A program made the translations under genes and the position numbers. The notes beneath the pieces were generated by a model. It ran no database searches, was not told the DNA's origin, and was given only the letters and a program-made list of their open reading frames with translations. Source: Limenecus sp048360435 (lineage in GTDB: Bacteria; Cyanobacteriota; Vampirovibrionia; Gastranaerophilales; Gastranaerophilaceae). From it: 64,000 nt of DNA. The stretch spans positions 62,001-126,000 of the forward strand of contig DBGCOP010000009.1 of NCBI GenBank assembly GCA_048360435.1, read 5' to 3'. Below, piece by piece: positions 53,994-62,791 of the stretch. The first letter of the stretch is position 1, and each line of letters opens with the position of its first letter.

Positions 53994-54881
53994 ATGAAAA
54001 ATATTGTAATCTTTAGTGACAAAAATGCTAACGGAAATAATGAATTAGAAGCTATGATTGCTGCTAATGAAGACTATGATGTCAGAACTATGAATATAGA
54101 TGAAATTAAAGAAGCACAAAAATTCAACCCTTCTTTAATAGTTTTGAACTGCTCAGAAATAAAACTCAAAGAAGTTTCTATGGTGACAAAGCTTGCTGCA
54201 CCTACTCTCATAATAGCTGAAAAGTTTATTGATGATGTTATTTTCAGAGGAGACTCTTACGACTTTCTCACAACTCCAATTGATGAAAAAGAACTCCAGC
54301 TAAGACTTAAAAATCTTTTAAAAATTAAAGAATTAAAAGAAACAATAAATCAGGTTTCTACAACAGATGCCCTGACAGGACTTCACAACAGAAAATATCT
54401 CCATGAACGTCTTGAAGCTGAAATTTCACGTTCAAAAAGATATGACACAAAACTCAGCTGTCTTTTGCTCGACATCGACTTTTTTAAAGTTGTTAATGAC
54501 ATGTACGGATATGACTGGGGTGATGTGCTGCTTAAAAAGATAGCAGAAATGCTCAAAGGTTTTATAAGAAAAGAAGACATTTTGACAAGATACGGTGATG
54601 AAGAATTTATAGTAATTTTACCAAACACACCGGAAGAAAATGCATTTATCTTCGCAGAAAGATTCAGAAGAGAAATTGAAAAAATGGAATTTATTCCGGC
54701 TGGCGAAGAAGAAAGACATCCTATCACTATTTCAGGAGGTATTTCTTCATATCCGTTCCTCCAAAATGTAGAAGAAGATGCAAACACACTTATCAGATAT
54801 GCTGAACACGCTCTTTACAACGCCAAAAAGAGAGGCAAAAACAAAATCGTTCAGTTCTCACAAATAAATATAGAATATTAA
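53994..54881 (+). CDS. Diguanylate-cyclase-like protein with degenerate receiver
   Basis: Residues 1-120 resemble a response-regulator receiver, but the phosphoacceptor strand reads IVLNCSE, with Asn in place of Asp. A linker leads to the GGDEF domain starting STTDALTGLHNRKYL, with DIDFFKVVND for metal and base binding. The signature is RYGDEEF rather than RYGGDEF, so the second Gly is Asp. The inhibitory I-site RKED sits five residues before it. Could be catalytically weak, or a c-di-GMP receptor. TATAAT near 53958 and AAGGA upstream. Confidence 0.85.
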   Translation: MKNIVIFSDKNANGNNELEAMIAANEDYDVRTMNIDEIKEAQKFNPSLIVLNCSEIKLKEVSMVTKLAAPTLIIAEKFIDDVIFRGDSYDFLTTPIDEKELQLRLKNLLKIKELKETINQVSTTDALTGLHNRKYLHERLEAEISRSKRYDTKLSCLLLDIDFFKVVNDMYGYDWGDVLLKKIAEMLKGFIRKEDILTRYGDEEFIVILPNTPEENAFIFAERFRREIEKMEFIPAGEEERHPITISGGISSYPFLQNVEEDANTLIRYAEHALYNAKKRGKNKIVQFSQINIEY

Positions 54882-55906
54882 ACGTTCTTTATTCTATTAA
54901 TAACTGTGTGAATTTCATCGGTTAAATCGGTGTCATATTTAAGGTTTTCAGCAAGCTCTTTAGCAAAATCAGCTTTTTGAAAATCGCCTAATTCATGCAG
55001 CCTGAAAAAGTCTGACAGAATTTTTGTCATAGGTTTATCTAATTTGAAGTCAGAAATTGAACATTCACAGATATTTTTAAACCGCTTATTAATTGTGCGT
55101 TTAATCAAGTTTAATGAAAAAATATCTTCAAACTCACCATGCTTAATAAGATAAATAGAATCACCCGCTCTTTTAATCTTCCCTATTTGATTTGATGTTT
55201 CAACAGCATCCGCATCCAGAAGAACAAATATAGGAATCTTCAATTCATCCTTCAACTCACAATAAAGTTTTGCAACTTGATTTTTTCCGCCAGCACTTAT
55301 TAGTTTCACTCCGAATTTATCAAAATCATATCCTGCGAGCTTTGAAAAACGGGGAAGAAGAATTTCTTCAGTAATCCCCTCACATAGCACGACTTTTTCA
55401 ACAGGAAATCTTAATGCAAATTTTTCTCTTTTTTCTATAAGGTTTGTGAGGTCATTTTCAATCATCAAAAGACGTTTAAGATTTATAGGCGCAGCCAAAG
55501 TGTTGCTGATTAAATCCAAAACAGCACTAATATTTATACGAGAATCAACCAATGATTTAATCTCATCCGAAAGATTGTAAGTATTAAAAACCTCATTTTT
55601 TAAAATTTCATGGAGCTTTTCATCAAATGAAACATCAGGATTGTACAAACCAACAGATTCATTCCATATTTTTTCAACAATTGCTCTTATTGTTTTTGGG
55701 TCGAGTTCTTTTATTTTACTCTTGCTCAAAACCGGTTCTTTTAAAGATTTGCAAATAATCTCTGAAAAAACCCGGTAATATTTAATTTCAGGATACTTAA
55801 ATCTCGTGAGCCTGTCCAGAGCAAGCACAAGATCATCTTTTGAAACCGGTGAGAATTTTATTTTATTTATCTCTATATCAATGTTTTTTTTCAAACTTTT
55901 CAACAA
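54878..55906 (-). CDS. Stand-alone OLD-type TOPRIM protein, no ATPase domain
   Basis: Residues about 165-270 hold the TOPRIM core: VVLCEGITEEILLPRF with the catalytic Glu pair, ISAGGKNQV, and FVLLDADAVET with the DxD. These match the nuclease domain of OLD-family ATP-dependent endonucleases, yet the first 160 residues are helical and contain no Walker A. The start is TTG at 55906, just after a TATAAT and an in-frame TAA, with no ATG available nearby. The stop interlocks with the GGDEF gene. Confidence 0.75.
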   Translation of the reverse strand: MLKSLKKNIDIEINKIKFSPVSKDDLVLALDRLTRFKYPEIKYYRVFSEIICKSLKEPVLSKSKIKELDPKTIRAIVEKIWNESVGLYNPDVSFDEKLHEILKNEVFNTYNLSDEIKSLVDSRINISAVLDLISNTLAAPINLKRLLMIENDLTNLIEKREKFALRFPVEKVVLCEGITEEILLPRFSKLAGYDFDKFGVKLISAGGKNQVAKLYCELKDELKIPIFVLLDADAVETSNQIGKIKRAGDSIYLIKHGEFEDIFSLNLIKRTINKRFKNICECSISDFKLDKPMTKILSDFFRLHELGDFQKADFAKELAENLKYDTDLTDEIHTVINRIKNV

Positions 55907-56003
55907 TTATAATAAATTTTACTTAATATTACTTATAAATTATATCAAAAAAAGCAATTTTAAAATTGTTTGGTTTTTAATATAACAAAAGGTGGAAGTG
56001 TAA

Positions 56004-57467
56004 GTGCAGAATTTAAGTATTTTAAATAACATAAATACACAATATAGACCGAATTACAGTGAAATAGGAGTACAAAAAAACAGTGCTGCTGATGTAAAAA
56101 AGACATCACATGCTGCTTCACCAATTTCATCACAGTCTGTACATCCGGCATTTTGCGCATCTCAAACGTTTAGTGCAAATCAGGTGAGAACTTCACTTAC
56201 AGGAAAAGACGAACATAATAAATATAATGAAATAACTGCACTTATTGATAAAAAAACACGAAAAGATTTACATAACTTACTGAAAACAGGGAAATTGCTC
56301 AACAGCAATTCAAATGACAATTCTACAACACTTGATAACCTTTATAAAATTGCTACACAAAAAAGAATCACAGGGCTTGATAGCACCAATATATTAAAAG
56401 AAGTTATTTCAACAATAGAACATCCTTTTAATATTACCCAAAAATTCGGAGATGTTCCCGTTAATCTCCAAAACGATGTAATCAGCCAGGAAAAAGCCTT
56501 GGGCAAAAACATAACAGCAATGGATTTGGATGTAAAATCCAGCACCTGCCCTGCGGCAAGTATTGAATTCAACCTTGCGCATAAAATGCCGGCAGAATTT
56601 GCAAGAATAGCTGAAGGTCTTACATCTGAAAAAATGAGTGTAAGCAAAAAAATCAATGTTGATGATCTGTCCCAAGGACTAATAGATACAATTTGGATGC
56701 TTAATGAATTTGGTACAGAGCATAAAATGGAAGATTGGAAAACTCTCTCAGTTAATCTTAAACCTGACAGAAACGCAATTATCAGAGCCAGAATACAAAA
56801 TACATATAAAGACAAAGATGAACGCTCCGTCATAGATGTTCTTATGCAATCCACATTTATGAACATAGGAGCTCAAAATACTTATGATTCATTAACAGAT
56901 AAGAGAATACCAAAATACAATGATGATGACAGCGGACTTATTGATATTGAAAAGAATTTTGCAGAAGAACTTGCCACAGGAAAGGGTAAAGTTTGTGTTA
57001 CATATCAAAAAATAGATGACACAGGAAAGCTTGTCGGATACGAATGTGAGCAAAGTGAAACCCTTGAGCACATTCAAAACACTCTTAACGGCGGGGACAA
57101 TGTAATCATCGGATATACATATTGTGACAAAGACAACAATGTAATAGGCGGTCATGAGATTACAATCATTGGCATAGAAAACGACAAAAAAGGTAAAAAA
57201 TATTTCGTATGCAATGATACGGATGATGGCATTTCAGAAGCAATTAAATACCCTGTTGAAGAATTACTTCCCAAAATTCACCATGCAGGCATTCCTAAAC
57301 CTGTATTAGTTAATAATGTTGAATTTGTTGAAGGGTGGAAAGAACTTATTCAAGTCTATAAAGATACAAAACAGCAACAGGAATTGGAACAAGCAAAACA
57401 AGCCCTCAATGCTGTTTCATATCAACCCTACACACCGCAGCCATTTTATCCGCAACAAGCAGCTTAG
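56004..57467 (+). CDS. Putative papain-like (C39-type) cysteine peptidase (487 aa)
   Basis: A GTG start follows AGGTGG. The Ser/Asn-rich N-terminus (about 70 residues) has no signal peptide. KSSTCPAASIEFNL near residue 182 resembles the catalytic Cys helix of papain-like enzymes; VIGGHEITIIG near 384 and KYFVCNDTDDG near 404 resemble the His and Asn/Asp strands of C39-type peptidases. A Gln/Pro-rich tail ends the protein. Similarity is by motif spacing only. Confidence 0.6.
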   Translation: MQNLSILNNINTQYRPNYSEIGVQKNSAADVKKTSHAASPISSQSVHPAFCASQTFSANQVRTSLTGKDEHNKYNEITALIDKKTRKDLHNLLKTGKLLNSNSNDNSTTLDNLYKIATQKRITGLDSTNILKEVISTIEHPFNITQKFGDVPVNLQNDVISQEKALGKNITAMDLDVKSSTCPAASIEFNLAHKMPAEFARIAEGLTSEKMSVSKKINVDDLSQGLIDTIWMLNEFGTEHKMEDWKTLSVNLKPDRNAIIRARIQNTYKDKDERSVIDVLMQSTFMNIGAQNTYDSLTDKRIPKYNDDDSGLIDIEKNFAEELATGKGKVCVTYQKIDDTGKLVGYECEQSETLEHIQNTLNGGDNVIIGYTYCDKDNNVIGGHEITIIGIENDKKGKKYFVCNDTDDGISEAIKYPVEELLPKIHHAGIPKPVLVNNVEFVEGWKELIQVYKDTKQQQELEQAKQALNAVSYQPYTPQPFYPQQAA

Positions 57468-58285
57468 GAGTTAATTTTGGATAAATCTTTTATTAATGCC
57501 TGAGGAGCAGCAAAAGAGGTGCCTGTAATCCAAAACAACGGGAACTTAAATCTTGAAGTAGTATCTTTGTCATAAATATCTATCTTCCCGTCTTGAGTAA
57601 AATCAAAGCCTTTCTGTCCATTCTCATCTTTAATTTTTTTAACCTTAAATACACCTTTCTCATGTCTATTAACAAGCGAATTTATTGTAGAAAAACCTGC
57701 CCTTTTTCCATTGTTTTTAAGAGCACCTACTATCTCAGCACCATTAGCAAGTGTATATAAATTCAATGCACCCTTAGATTGATTACCTGAAGCAATATAA
57801 ACTCTGGTTCCTGACTTAATCAATTCTTCCAGATAGGTGTTTATTTCTTTTAAATATCCAACTTCAGGATAATTCGACTTAAAAAATTTATCTTTAATCA
57901 GTTCTTTTTTTTCATATAAATTTTTCGGGGTTATCTTACACCCAACAAGCTTAGAAAGTTCCTTATATGTAATATAAGAAGCTTTTGAAATATTTACGGC
58001 ATCATACTTGCCTCTGTGAGATAAAATAGTTTTAAGTGCATCTCTGACAGTAACCTCATTAACATTTGTATCAAATCTGTCAATCGCTACATCAGGAAGT
58101 CCTGATTTAATAAAAGCCTCAACAGCTTCACCATGTGTAATATCAGGTTTTCTATCAACATCAAGCTGAATAGTTTTTCTTGAAAACTCATCAACCAAGG
58201 CAACATTTTTCGCTTTTGAATTTCTCTGATTAAAAACAAAAGCAGAAAAAACAGGATTAATATTTGCACTCACATTTGAAATCAT
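57464..58285 (-). CDS. Compact subtilisin-like (S8) serine protease (273 aa)
   Basis: Triad motifs are readable: VALVDEFS with Asp32, ITHGEAV with His51, IASGN with the oxyanion Asn near 165, and ITGTSFAAP with Ser257. No signal peptide or propeptide is seen, and the Asp-His spacing (about 19) is short for the family. The stop interlocks with the convergent papain-like gene. Substrate unknown. Confidence 0.75.
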   Translation of the reverse strand: MISNVSANINPVFSAFVFNQRNSKAKNVALVDEFSRKTIQLDVDRKPDITHGEAVEAFIKSGLPDVAIDRFDTNVNEVTVRDALKTILSHRGKYDAVNISKASYITYKELSKLVGCKITPKNLYEKKELIKDKFFKSNYPEVGYLKEINTYLEELIKSGTRVYIASGNQSKGALNLYTLANGAEIVGALKNNGKRAGFSTINSLVNRHEKGVFKVKKIKDENGQKGFDFTQDGKIDIYDKDTTSRFKFPLFWITGTSFAAPQALIKDLSKINS

Positions 58286-58384
58286 AAATAGATAAAACCT
58301 GTCAAAAAAAAAATTGCTAACATTTTTACTGTTTTTTTATTCTATATTATAATAACTTAAGGAATTAAGATTACGGAGAGGAAA

Positions 58385-59341
58385 ATGAAAGCTGTAATTT
58401 TTGATAACGGATTGAAATTTGATAAAAACTATCCCATGCCTGAACCTAAACAAGGTGAAGCACTAATAAAAGTAGATACAATAGGGATTTGTAACACTGA
58501 CTATGAAATAACTAAAGGATATATGGGATACAAAGGGATTCTCGGACATGAGTTCACCGGAGTAGTTGAAAAAGCAACTAACAAAAATTTGATAGGAAAA
58601 AGAGTTGTAGGTGAAATAAACTGCGGCTGCGGTGAGTGTGACTGGTGTGCACAGGGTCTTGAAAGACATTGTTTCAATCGTTCAACACTGGGAATCTGGC
58701 AAAGAGAAGGCTGTTTTGCAGAATATGTATGTCTTCCCGAGAAAAATCTTCTGGAAATTCCTGAAAACGTAACTGACAACGAAGCTGTTTTCGTTGAACC
58801 ACTCGCAGCAGCACTTGAGATTCTTGAACAGGTTCACATCCCTCCTTATAAAAAAGTTATAGTTCTGGGTGACGGAAAACTCGGATTAATAATTGCACTT
58901 GCATTGAATTCCGCAGGACTAGATATCACACTTGTTGGAAAACATGAAGAAAAACTGGATATTGCCAAAGCTCAAGGAGTAAAAACAAAACTTCTCCACG
59001 AACTTAAAATAGAAAAATCTTACGACTTTGTAGTCGAAGCAACAGGCTCTATTTCAGGGTTTGAAACTTCTCTCGCATTAACAAAACCAAGAGGTACCTT
59101 AATTTTAAAAAGCACCATAGCAGCCTCGAAAGAATTCAATCTGGCACCGATTGTTATAGATGAAATTACAGTCATCGGCTCAAGATGCGGTCAGTTTGCT
59201 CCGGCAATGAGACTTTTACAGAGCAAAAGAATAGACGTAAATCCGCTTATTTCAGACATCTATAACATAGATGACTCAATCAAAGCATTTGAAAGAAATA
59301 CAGAAAAATCGTCTGTAAAGGTTCTCGTGAAAGCTAATTAG
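58385..59341 (+). CDS. MDR-family zinc alcohol dehydrogenase (318 aa)
   Basis: GICNTDYEI and GHEFTGVVE give the catalytic zinc site; CGCGECDWCAQGLERHC supplies the structural zinc Cys residues. The Rossmann motif is VLGDGKLGLI. Shorter than its 345-residue relative at 35089. Start ATG follows GGAGAGG. First gene of a co-directional run leading to the flippase-like gene one base later. Confidence 0.9.
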   Translation: MKAVIFDNGLKFDKNYPMPEPKQGEALIKVDTIGICNTDYEITKGYMGYKGILGHEFTGVVEKATNKNLIGKRVVGEINCGCGECDWCAQGLERHCFNRSTLGIWQREGCFAEYVCLPEKNLLEIPENVTDNEAVFVEPLAAALEILEQVHIPPYKKVIVLGDGKLGLIIALALNSAGLDITLVGKHEEKLDIAKAQGVKTKLLHELKIEKSYDFVVEATGSISGFETSLALTKPRGTLILKSTIAASKEFNLAPIVIDEITVIGSRCGQFAPAMRLLQSKRIDVNPLISDIYNIDDSIKAFERNTEKSSVKVLVKAN

Positions 59342-59342
59342 A

Positions 59343-60371
59343 ATGAAAGCACTAAAAAAACATAAAGACAAAATACTGGGTCTGATAATCAGTGTAATTT
59401 TTATTTTGCTGATTTTCTGGAAGCTGGATATAAATCAGCTCATAAATACTTTTAAAGTTTTTAACTACAAAGTATTACTTTTGTTTATCCCTCTTTATGT
59501 GCTTGGACTATATATCAGAGGATTCAGGTGGAAATTTCTTCTCTGTGACACAAGCAAACTTACCGTAAAAGAGGCATTCTTTTCTTTCACAACAGGCAAT
59601 ACACTAAACAGTTATCTGCCTGCTCGTGCCGGTGATATATGGCGAGCCTATCATGTAGGAGCAAAACTTCAAGAAAGCAAAATGAAGCTTTTGGGCTCGA
59701 TAATACTTGAGAGGATTATTGACGGAATATCAGTTCTTCTTATACTGTTTTTTGCTGTATTAACGTATTTCAAACACCAGTGGGTACTAAATATTACATA
59801 TCTGGCAGCAGCACTTTTTCTTGGAAGCCTGGCGGTTTTTTATTTTGTTTTTAAGTTCAATAAAATAGACTGGTTTTTCGATAAGCTAATACATATTACT
59901 CTACTAAAGAATTTTAAACCACAGATTCTTAAACTTGCATCTTTATTAAACAAGTTTATGCAAGGTTTCCAATCACTTAACAATCTGAAATGTTTTTCTC
60001 TGGCATTTTTATCAAGCTGCATTGCCTGGGGAATTGAATGTCTTTTGACTTACATTTTGATTATGGGATTCGGTCATCATTATGGATTTTCAATTGCCTT
60101 ATTTGTAATAAGCTTTATTGCTCTTTCCACAATAATACCCTCTTCCTCTGTATTTGTAGGTCCATATCAGTATGCTTACATACTGGCACTTGGAATTTAT
60201 CATATAGAAAAATCAAATGCACTTGGAATTGCATTTATACATCAGATAACCATAATGATAACAATAACAGTAATTTCGATTATATATTTTATGCTGACAG
60301 ACACTAGCATAGAATCAATAAAAGCTGAAATCGAGGAAAAAAGAAATGATAACAACACCCAAGGCGAATAG
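59343..60371 (+). CDS. Lysylphosphatidylglycerol-synthase-TM / flippase-like membrane protein
   Basis: 342 residues with about eight membrane helices. The family signature RGFRWKFLL and YLPARAGDIWRAYHVG (conserved P-x-R-x-G-D...R) is clear. Such UPF0104 proteins are thought to move polyprenyl- or phospholipid-linked molecules across the inner membrane. It starts one base after the dehydrogenase stop and overlaps hydF by 26 bases. Confidence 0.88.
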   Translation: MKALKKHKDKILGLIISVIFILLIFWKLDINQLINTFKVFNYKVLLLFIPLYVLGLYIRGFRWKFLLCDTSKLTVKEAFFSFTTGNTLNSYLPARAGDIWRAYHVGAKLQESKMKLLGSIILERIIDGISVLLILFFAVLTYFKHQWVLNITYLAAALFLGSLAVFYFVFKFNKIDWFFDKLIHITLLKNFKPQILKLASLLNKFMQGFQSLNNLKCFSLAFLSSCIAWGIECLLTYILIMGFGHHYGFSIALFVISFIALSTIIPSSSVFVGPYQYAYILALGIYHIEKSNALGIAFIHQITIMITITVISIIYFMLTDTSIESIKAEIEEKRNDNNTQGE

Positions 60372-61548
60372 GCTGCATATAGGAATCTTTGGCAAAAGAA
60401 ATGCAGGAAAATCATCATTAATAAACAGCCTTGTAAATCAGGATATTTCAATAGTATCTGAAGTCGCAGGAACAACAACTGATCCTGTTGAAAAGACAAT
60501 GGAATTTTTACCGCTCGGACCTGTGGTTTTTATTGATACAGCAGGTGTTGATGACAAAGGTGCACTCGGGGAGCAAAGAATTGAAAAAACAAAAAAAATC
60601 TTTGACAGAACAGATATTGCCATAATAATCTGTGATTCAGAAGGTTGGGATGACTACGAAATCGCTCTTTACAAAGAATTCGAATTAAGAAACATACCGG
60701 TACTTGCAATTGTGAATAAGCAAGATCAAAGAAAGATTTGCAAAAACAAACTCGATGAAATAAAAAAATACATTAAAGAACCTCTTTTAACAAGCTTGAT
60801 TGAAGGAAGAGAAGTAATATACAGGCTTAAAACACAACTTGTAAATATTTGCCCTGATGAATTCATAACACCGCCATCCATACTTGGTGACATTGTAAGC
60901 CAAGGTGATACAGTTGTTCTTGTCATACCTGTTGATAAAGAAGCACCAAAAGGACGGCTTATACTTCCTCAAGTTCAAGTGTTAAGAGACCTGTTGGATA
61001 ACAGATGTAAAGCCTTTGTCACACAGGAATCAGAATTAAAAGAATCAATAGCCGAACTCAAAAGCAAACCCAAAATTGTCATCACAGATTCACAGGCATT
61101 TGAAAAAGTTTGGAAAGATGTTCCGCAAGACATAAGCCTTACATCTTTTTCAATCGTTTTTGCCAGAATGAAAGGTGATTTGAAAGAGTTTTATAATGGA
61201 GCAAAACAAATCGAACATCTAAAAGACAAAGACAAAATCTTAATCTGTGAAAGCTGCTCGCACCATCAGATAGAAGATGATATAGCAAGGGTAAAAATCC
61301 CTAAATGGCTGAAAAAGAAATCAGGAAAAGAACTCGAATTTGTATATCACTCAGGACATGACTTTCCTGAAAATCTTGATGATTATGCACTGCTTATTCA
61401 CTGTGGAGCCTGCATGACAAACAAAAGAGAAGTACTTTCAAGAATAATGAAATGTAAACAAGCAAATCTTCCTGTTACAAATTACGGAATTGCAATAGCC
61501 CATTGTCTGGGTATTTTAGAAAGAGCTGTAAAGCCCTTCGGGCTATAA
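60346..61548 (+). CDS. hydF: [FeFe]-hydrogenase maturation GTPase HydF
   Basis: Scaffold on which the H-cluster precursor is assembled. N-terminal Era-like GTPase: GKRNAGKSS (P-loop), TTTDPVE (switch), DTAGVDD and NKQD. The C-terminal cluster-binding domain has CESCSHHQIEDD and, about 50 residues later, LIHCGACMTNKRE, the HCxxC Fe-S ligands. Length 400 is typical. GAGG precedes the ATG inside the upstream gene. HydE, HydG and the hydrogenase are not in the window. Confidence 0.95.
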   Translation: MITTPKANRLHIGIFGKRNAGKSSLINSLVNQDISIVSEVAGTTTDPVEKTMEFLPLGPVVFIDTAGVDDKGALGEQRIEKTKKIFDRTDIAIIICDSEGWDDYEIALYKEFELRNIPVLAIVNKQDQRKICKNKLDEIKKYIKEPLLTSLIEGREVIYRLKTQLVNICPDEFITPPSILGDIVSQGDTVVLVIPVDKEAPKGRLILPQVQVLRDLLDNRCKAFVTQESELKESIAELKSKPKIVITDSQAFEKVWKDVPQDISLTSFSIVFARMKGDLKEFYNGAKQIEHLKDKDKILICESCSHHQIEDDIARVKIPKWLKKKSGKELEFVYHSGHDFPENLDDYALLIHCGACMTNKREVLSRIMKCKQANLPVTNYGIAIAHCLGILERAVKPFGL

Positions 61549-61626
61549 ACTTACTTTTCGATTAATATATTAGACATAAGGGAATAAAACCTATATAATT
61601 GAGAAAACGACTAATGAGGATTTAAT

Positions 61627-61959
61627 ATGACAGAAGCTAGACGCTGGTATGACAAAGACCCGATTTTAAAAGAAGCATTGGATTTATTAAGACTCCAAAC
61701 CGATGAAACAAAAGCTGAAGCAGCAGACTACATTCTAAAGCTTCAAGAACAGGTTGCAGCTGACGTCATAGAACATTTATATGATACGTTGACAAAATAT
61801 CAGGGCAAGGGAAACCGCTGGTATGACAATGATCCTGTAATGATGAAAGCAATTGAGATGCTTCGTCTGGCTCCTCCAAAGATGCAAAGAATAGCTGCTT
61901 TAAAACTTCTTCTTGCATTAGAGCAAAAATCCTCGGAGAAATTAGAAGACCTGAAATAA
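61627..61959 (+). CDS. Small protein with internal duplication (110 aa)
   Basis: Two copies of a ~55-residue unit, each starting RWYD-x-DP-x4-A-x3-LRL (RWYDKDPILKEALDLLRL and RWYDNDPVMMKAIEMLRL), both predicted helical. No family is recognised. GAGGA precedes the ATG and it lies 78 bases after hydF, before folE2. Confidence 0.75.
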   Translation: MTEARRWYDKDPILKEALDLLRLQTDETKAEAADYILKLQEQVAADVIEHLYDTLTKYQGKGNRWYDNDPVMMKAIEMLRLAPPKMQRIAALKLLLALEQKSSEKLEDLK

Positions 61960-61977
61960 ATCAGGACAAGGAATAAT

Positions 61978-62790
61978 ATGAAAAGCCACATAAAAGACGT
62001 ACCCCTCAGAGATGTTCAAAATCTTCTGGATAACAGAGGAATTGACATTCAAAAAGTTGGGATAAAAAATGTCGACGTACCTTTAATCATTCAAAGAAAA
62101 GGTCAGGATAATCAGGTAGTATACGCAACAGCACAAATTTGTGCCTCTTTGGATTCAAACTTCAAAGGCACACATATGTCACGCTTTATGGAAATATTAA
62201 ATGAATGGCGTGAAAAAGAACTGCTCGGAGTAGATATAAAAGGTTGTCTTGAAGCCATACAAAAAAAATTAGGCGCAAACAGCGCACAGGTAAAATTCGT
62301 TTTCAAATATTTTATTGAAAAAGAAGCACCTGTATCAAAACAAAAATCGCTTATGGCTTATGATTGCACCTTTGAAGGCAAATTGGACAATGATAATGAT
62401 TACAAATTTTTTCTTGGTGCAAAAGTTCCTGTAACAACGCTCTGCCCTTGTTCAAAAGAAATTTCTAACTATTCAGCACACAATCAAAGAGCAATTATCA
62501 AAGTTTTGATAAGCTATGATGAAAATGAACATATATGGCTCGAAGATTTAATTGAAGACATAGAAAAAAAGGCCTCGTGTGAAGTTTACCCGCTCTTAAA
62601 AAGAGAAGATGAAAAATTTGTAACAGAACATGCTTATGACAACCCCAAATTTGTTGAAGATGTTCTGAGAGACGTTGTTCTTATGTTCAGAAATGACGAA
62701 AGAATAAACTATTACGAAGTAGATGTAGAATCATTGGAAAGTATACACAATCACAGCGCATGGGCATATCAACTGGAGTCAAAAAAATAA
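61978..62790 (+). CDS. folE2: GTP cyclohydrolase I type IB
   Basis: Zinc-independent route from GTP to dihydroneopterin triphosphate for folate or queuosine. Motifs: TTLCPCSKEIS with the metal-binding Cys, SAHNQRA, and C-terminal SLESIHNHSAWA. Length 270 is typical of FolE2/MptA. AAGGA ribosome site. Neighbouring spacing suggests one transcript with the duplicated protein and the aminotransferase, which starts two bases after its stop. Confidence 0.94.
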   Translation: MKSHIKDVPLRDVQNLLDNRGIDIQKVGIKNVDVPLIIQRKGQDNQVVYATAQICASLDSNFKGTHMSRFMEILNEWREKELLGVDIKGCLEAIQKKLGANSAQVKFVFKYFIEKEAPVSKQKSLMAYDCTFEGKLDNDNDYKFFLGAKVPVTTLCPCSKEISNYSAHNQRAIIKVLISYDENEHIWLEDLIEDIEKKASCEVYPLLKREDEKFVTEHAYDNPKFVEDVLRDVVLMFRNDERINYYEVDVESLESIHNHSAWAYQLESKK

Positions 62791-62791
62791 A

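Noticed and set aside
54878..58285. A complete phage-defence island
   Set aside because: The TOPRIM gene lacks an ATPase and neighbours are proteases and housekeeping-type genes; no integrase or other defence gene supports an island.
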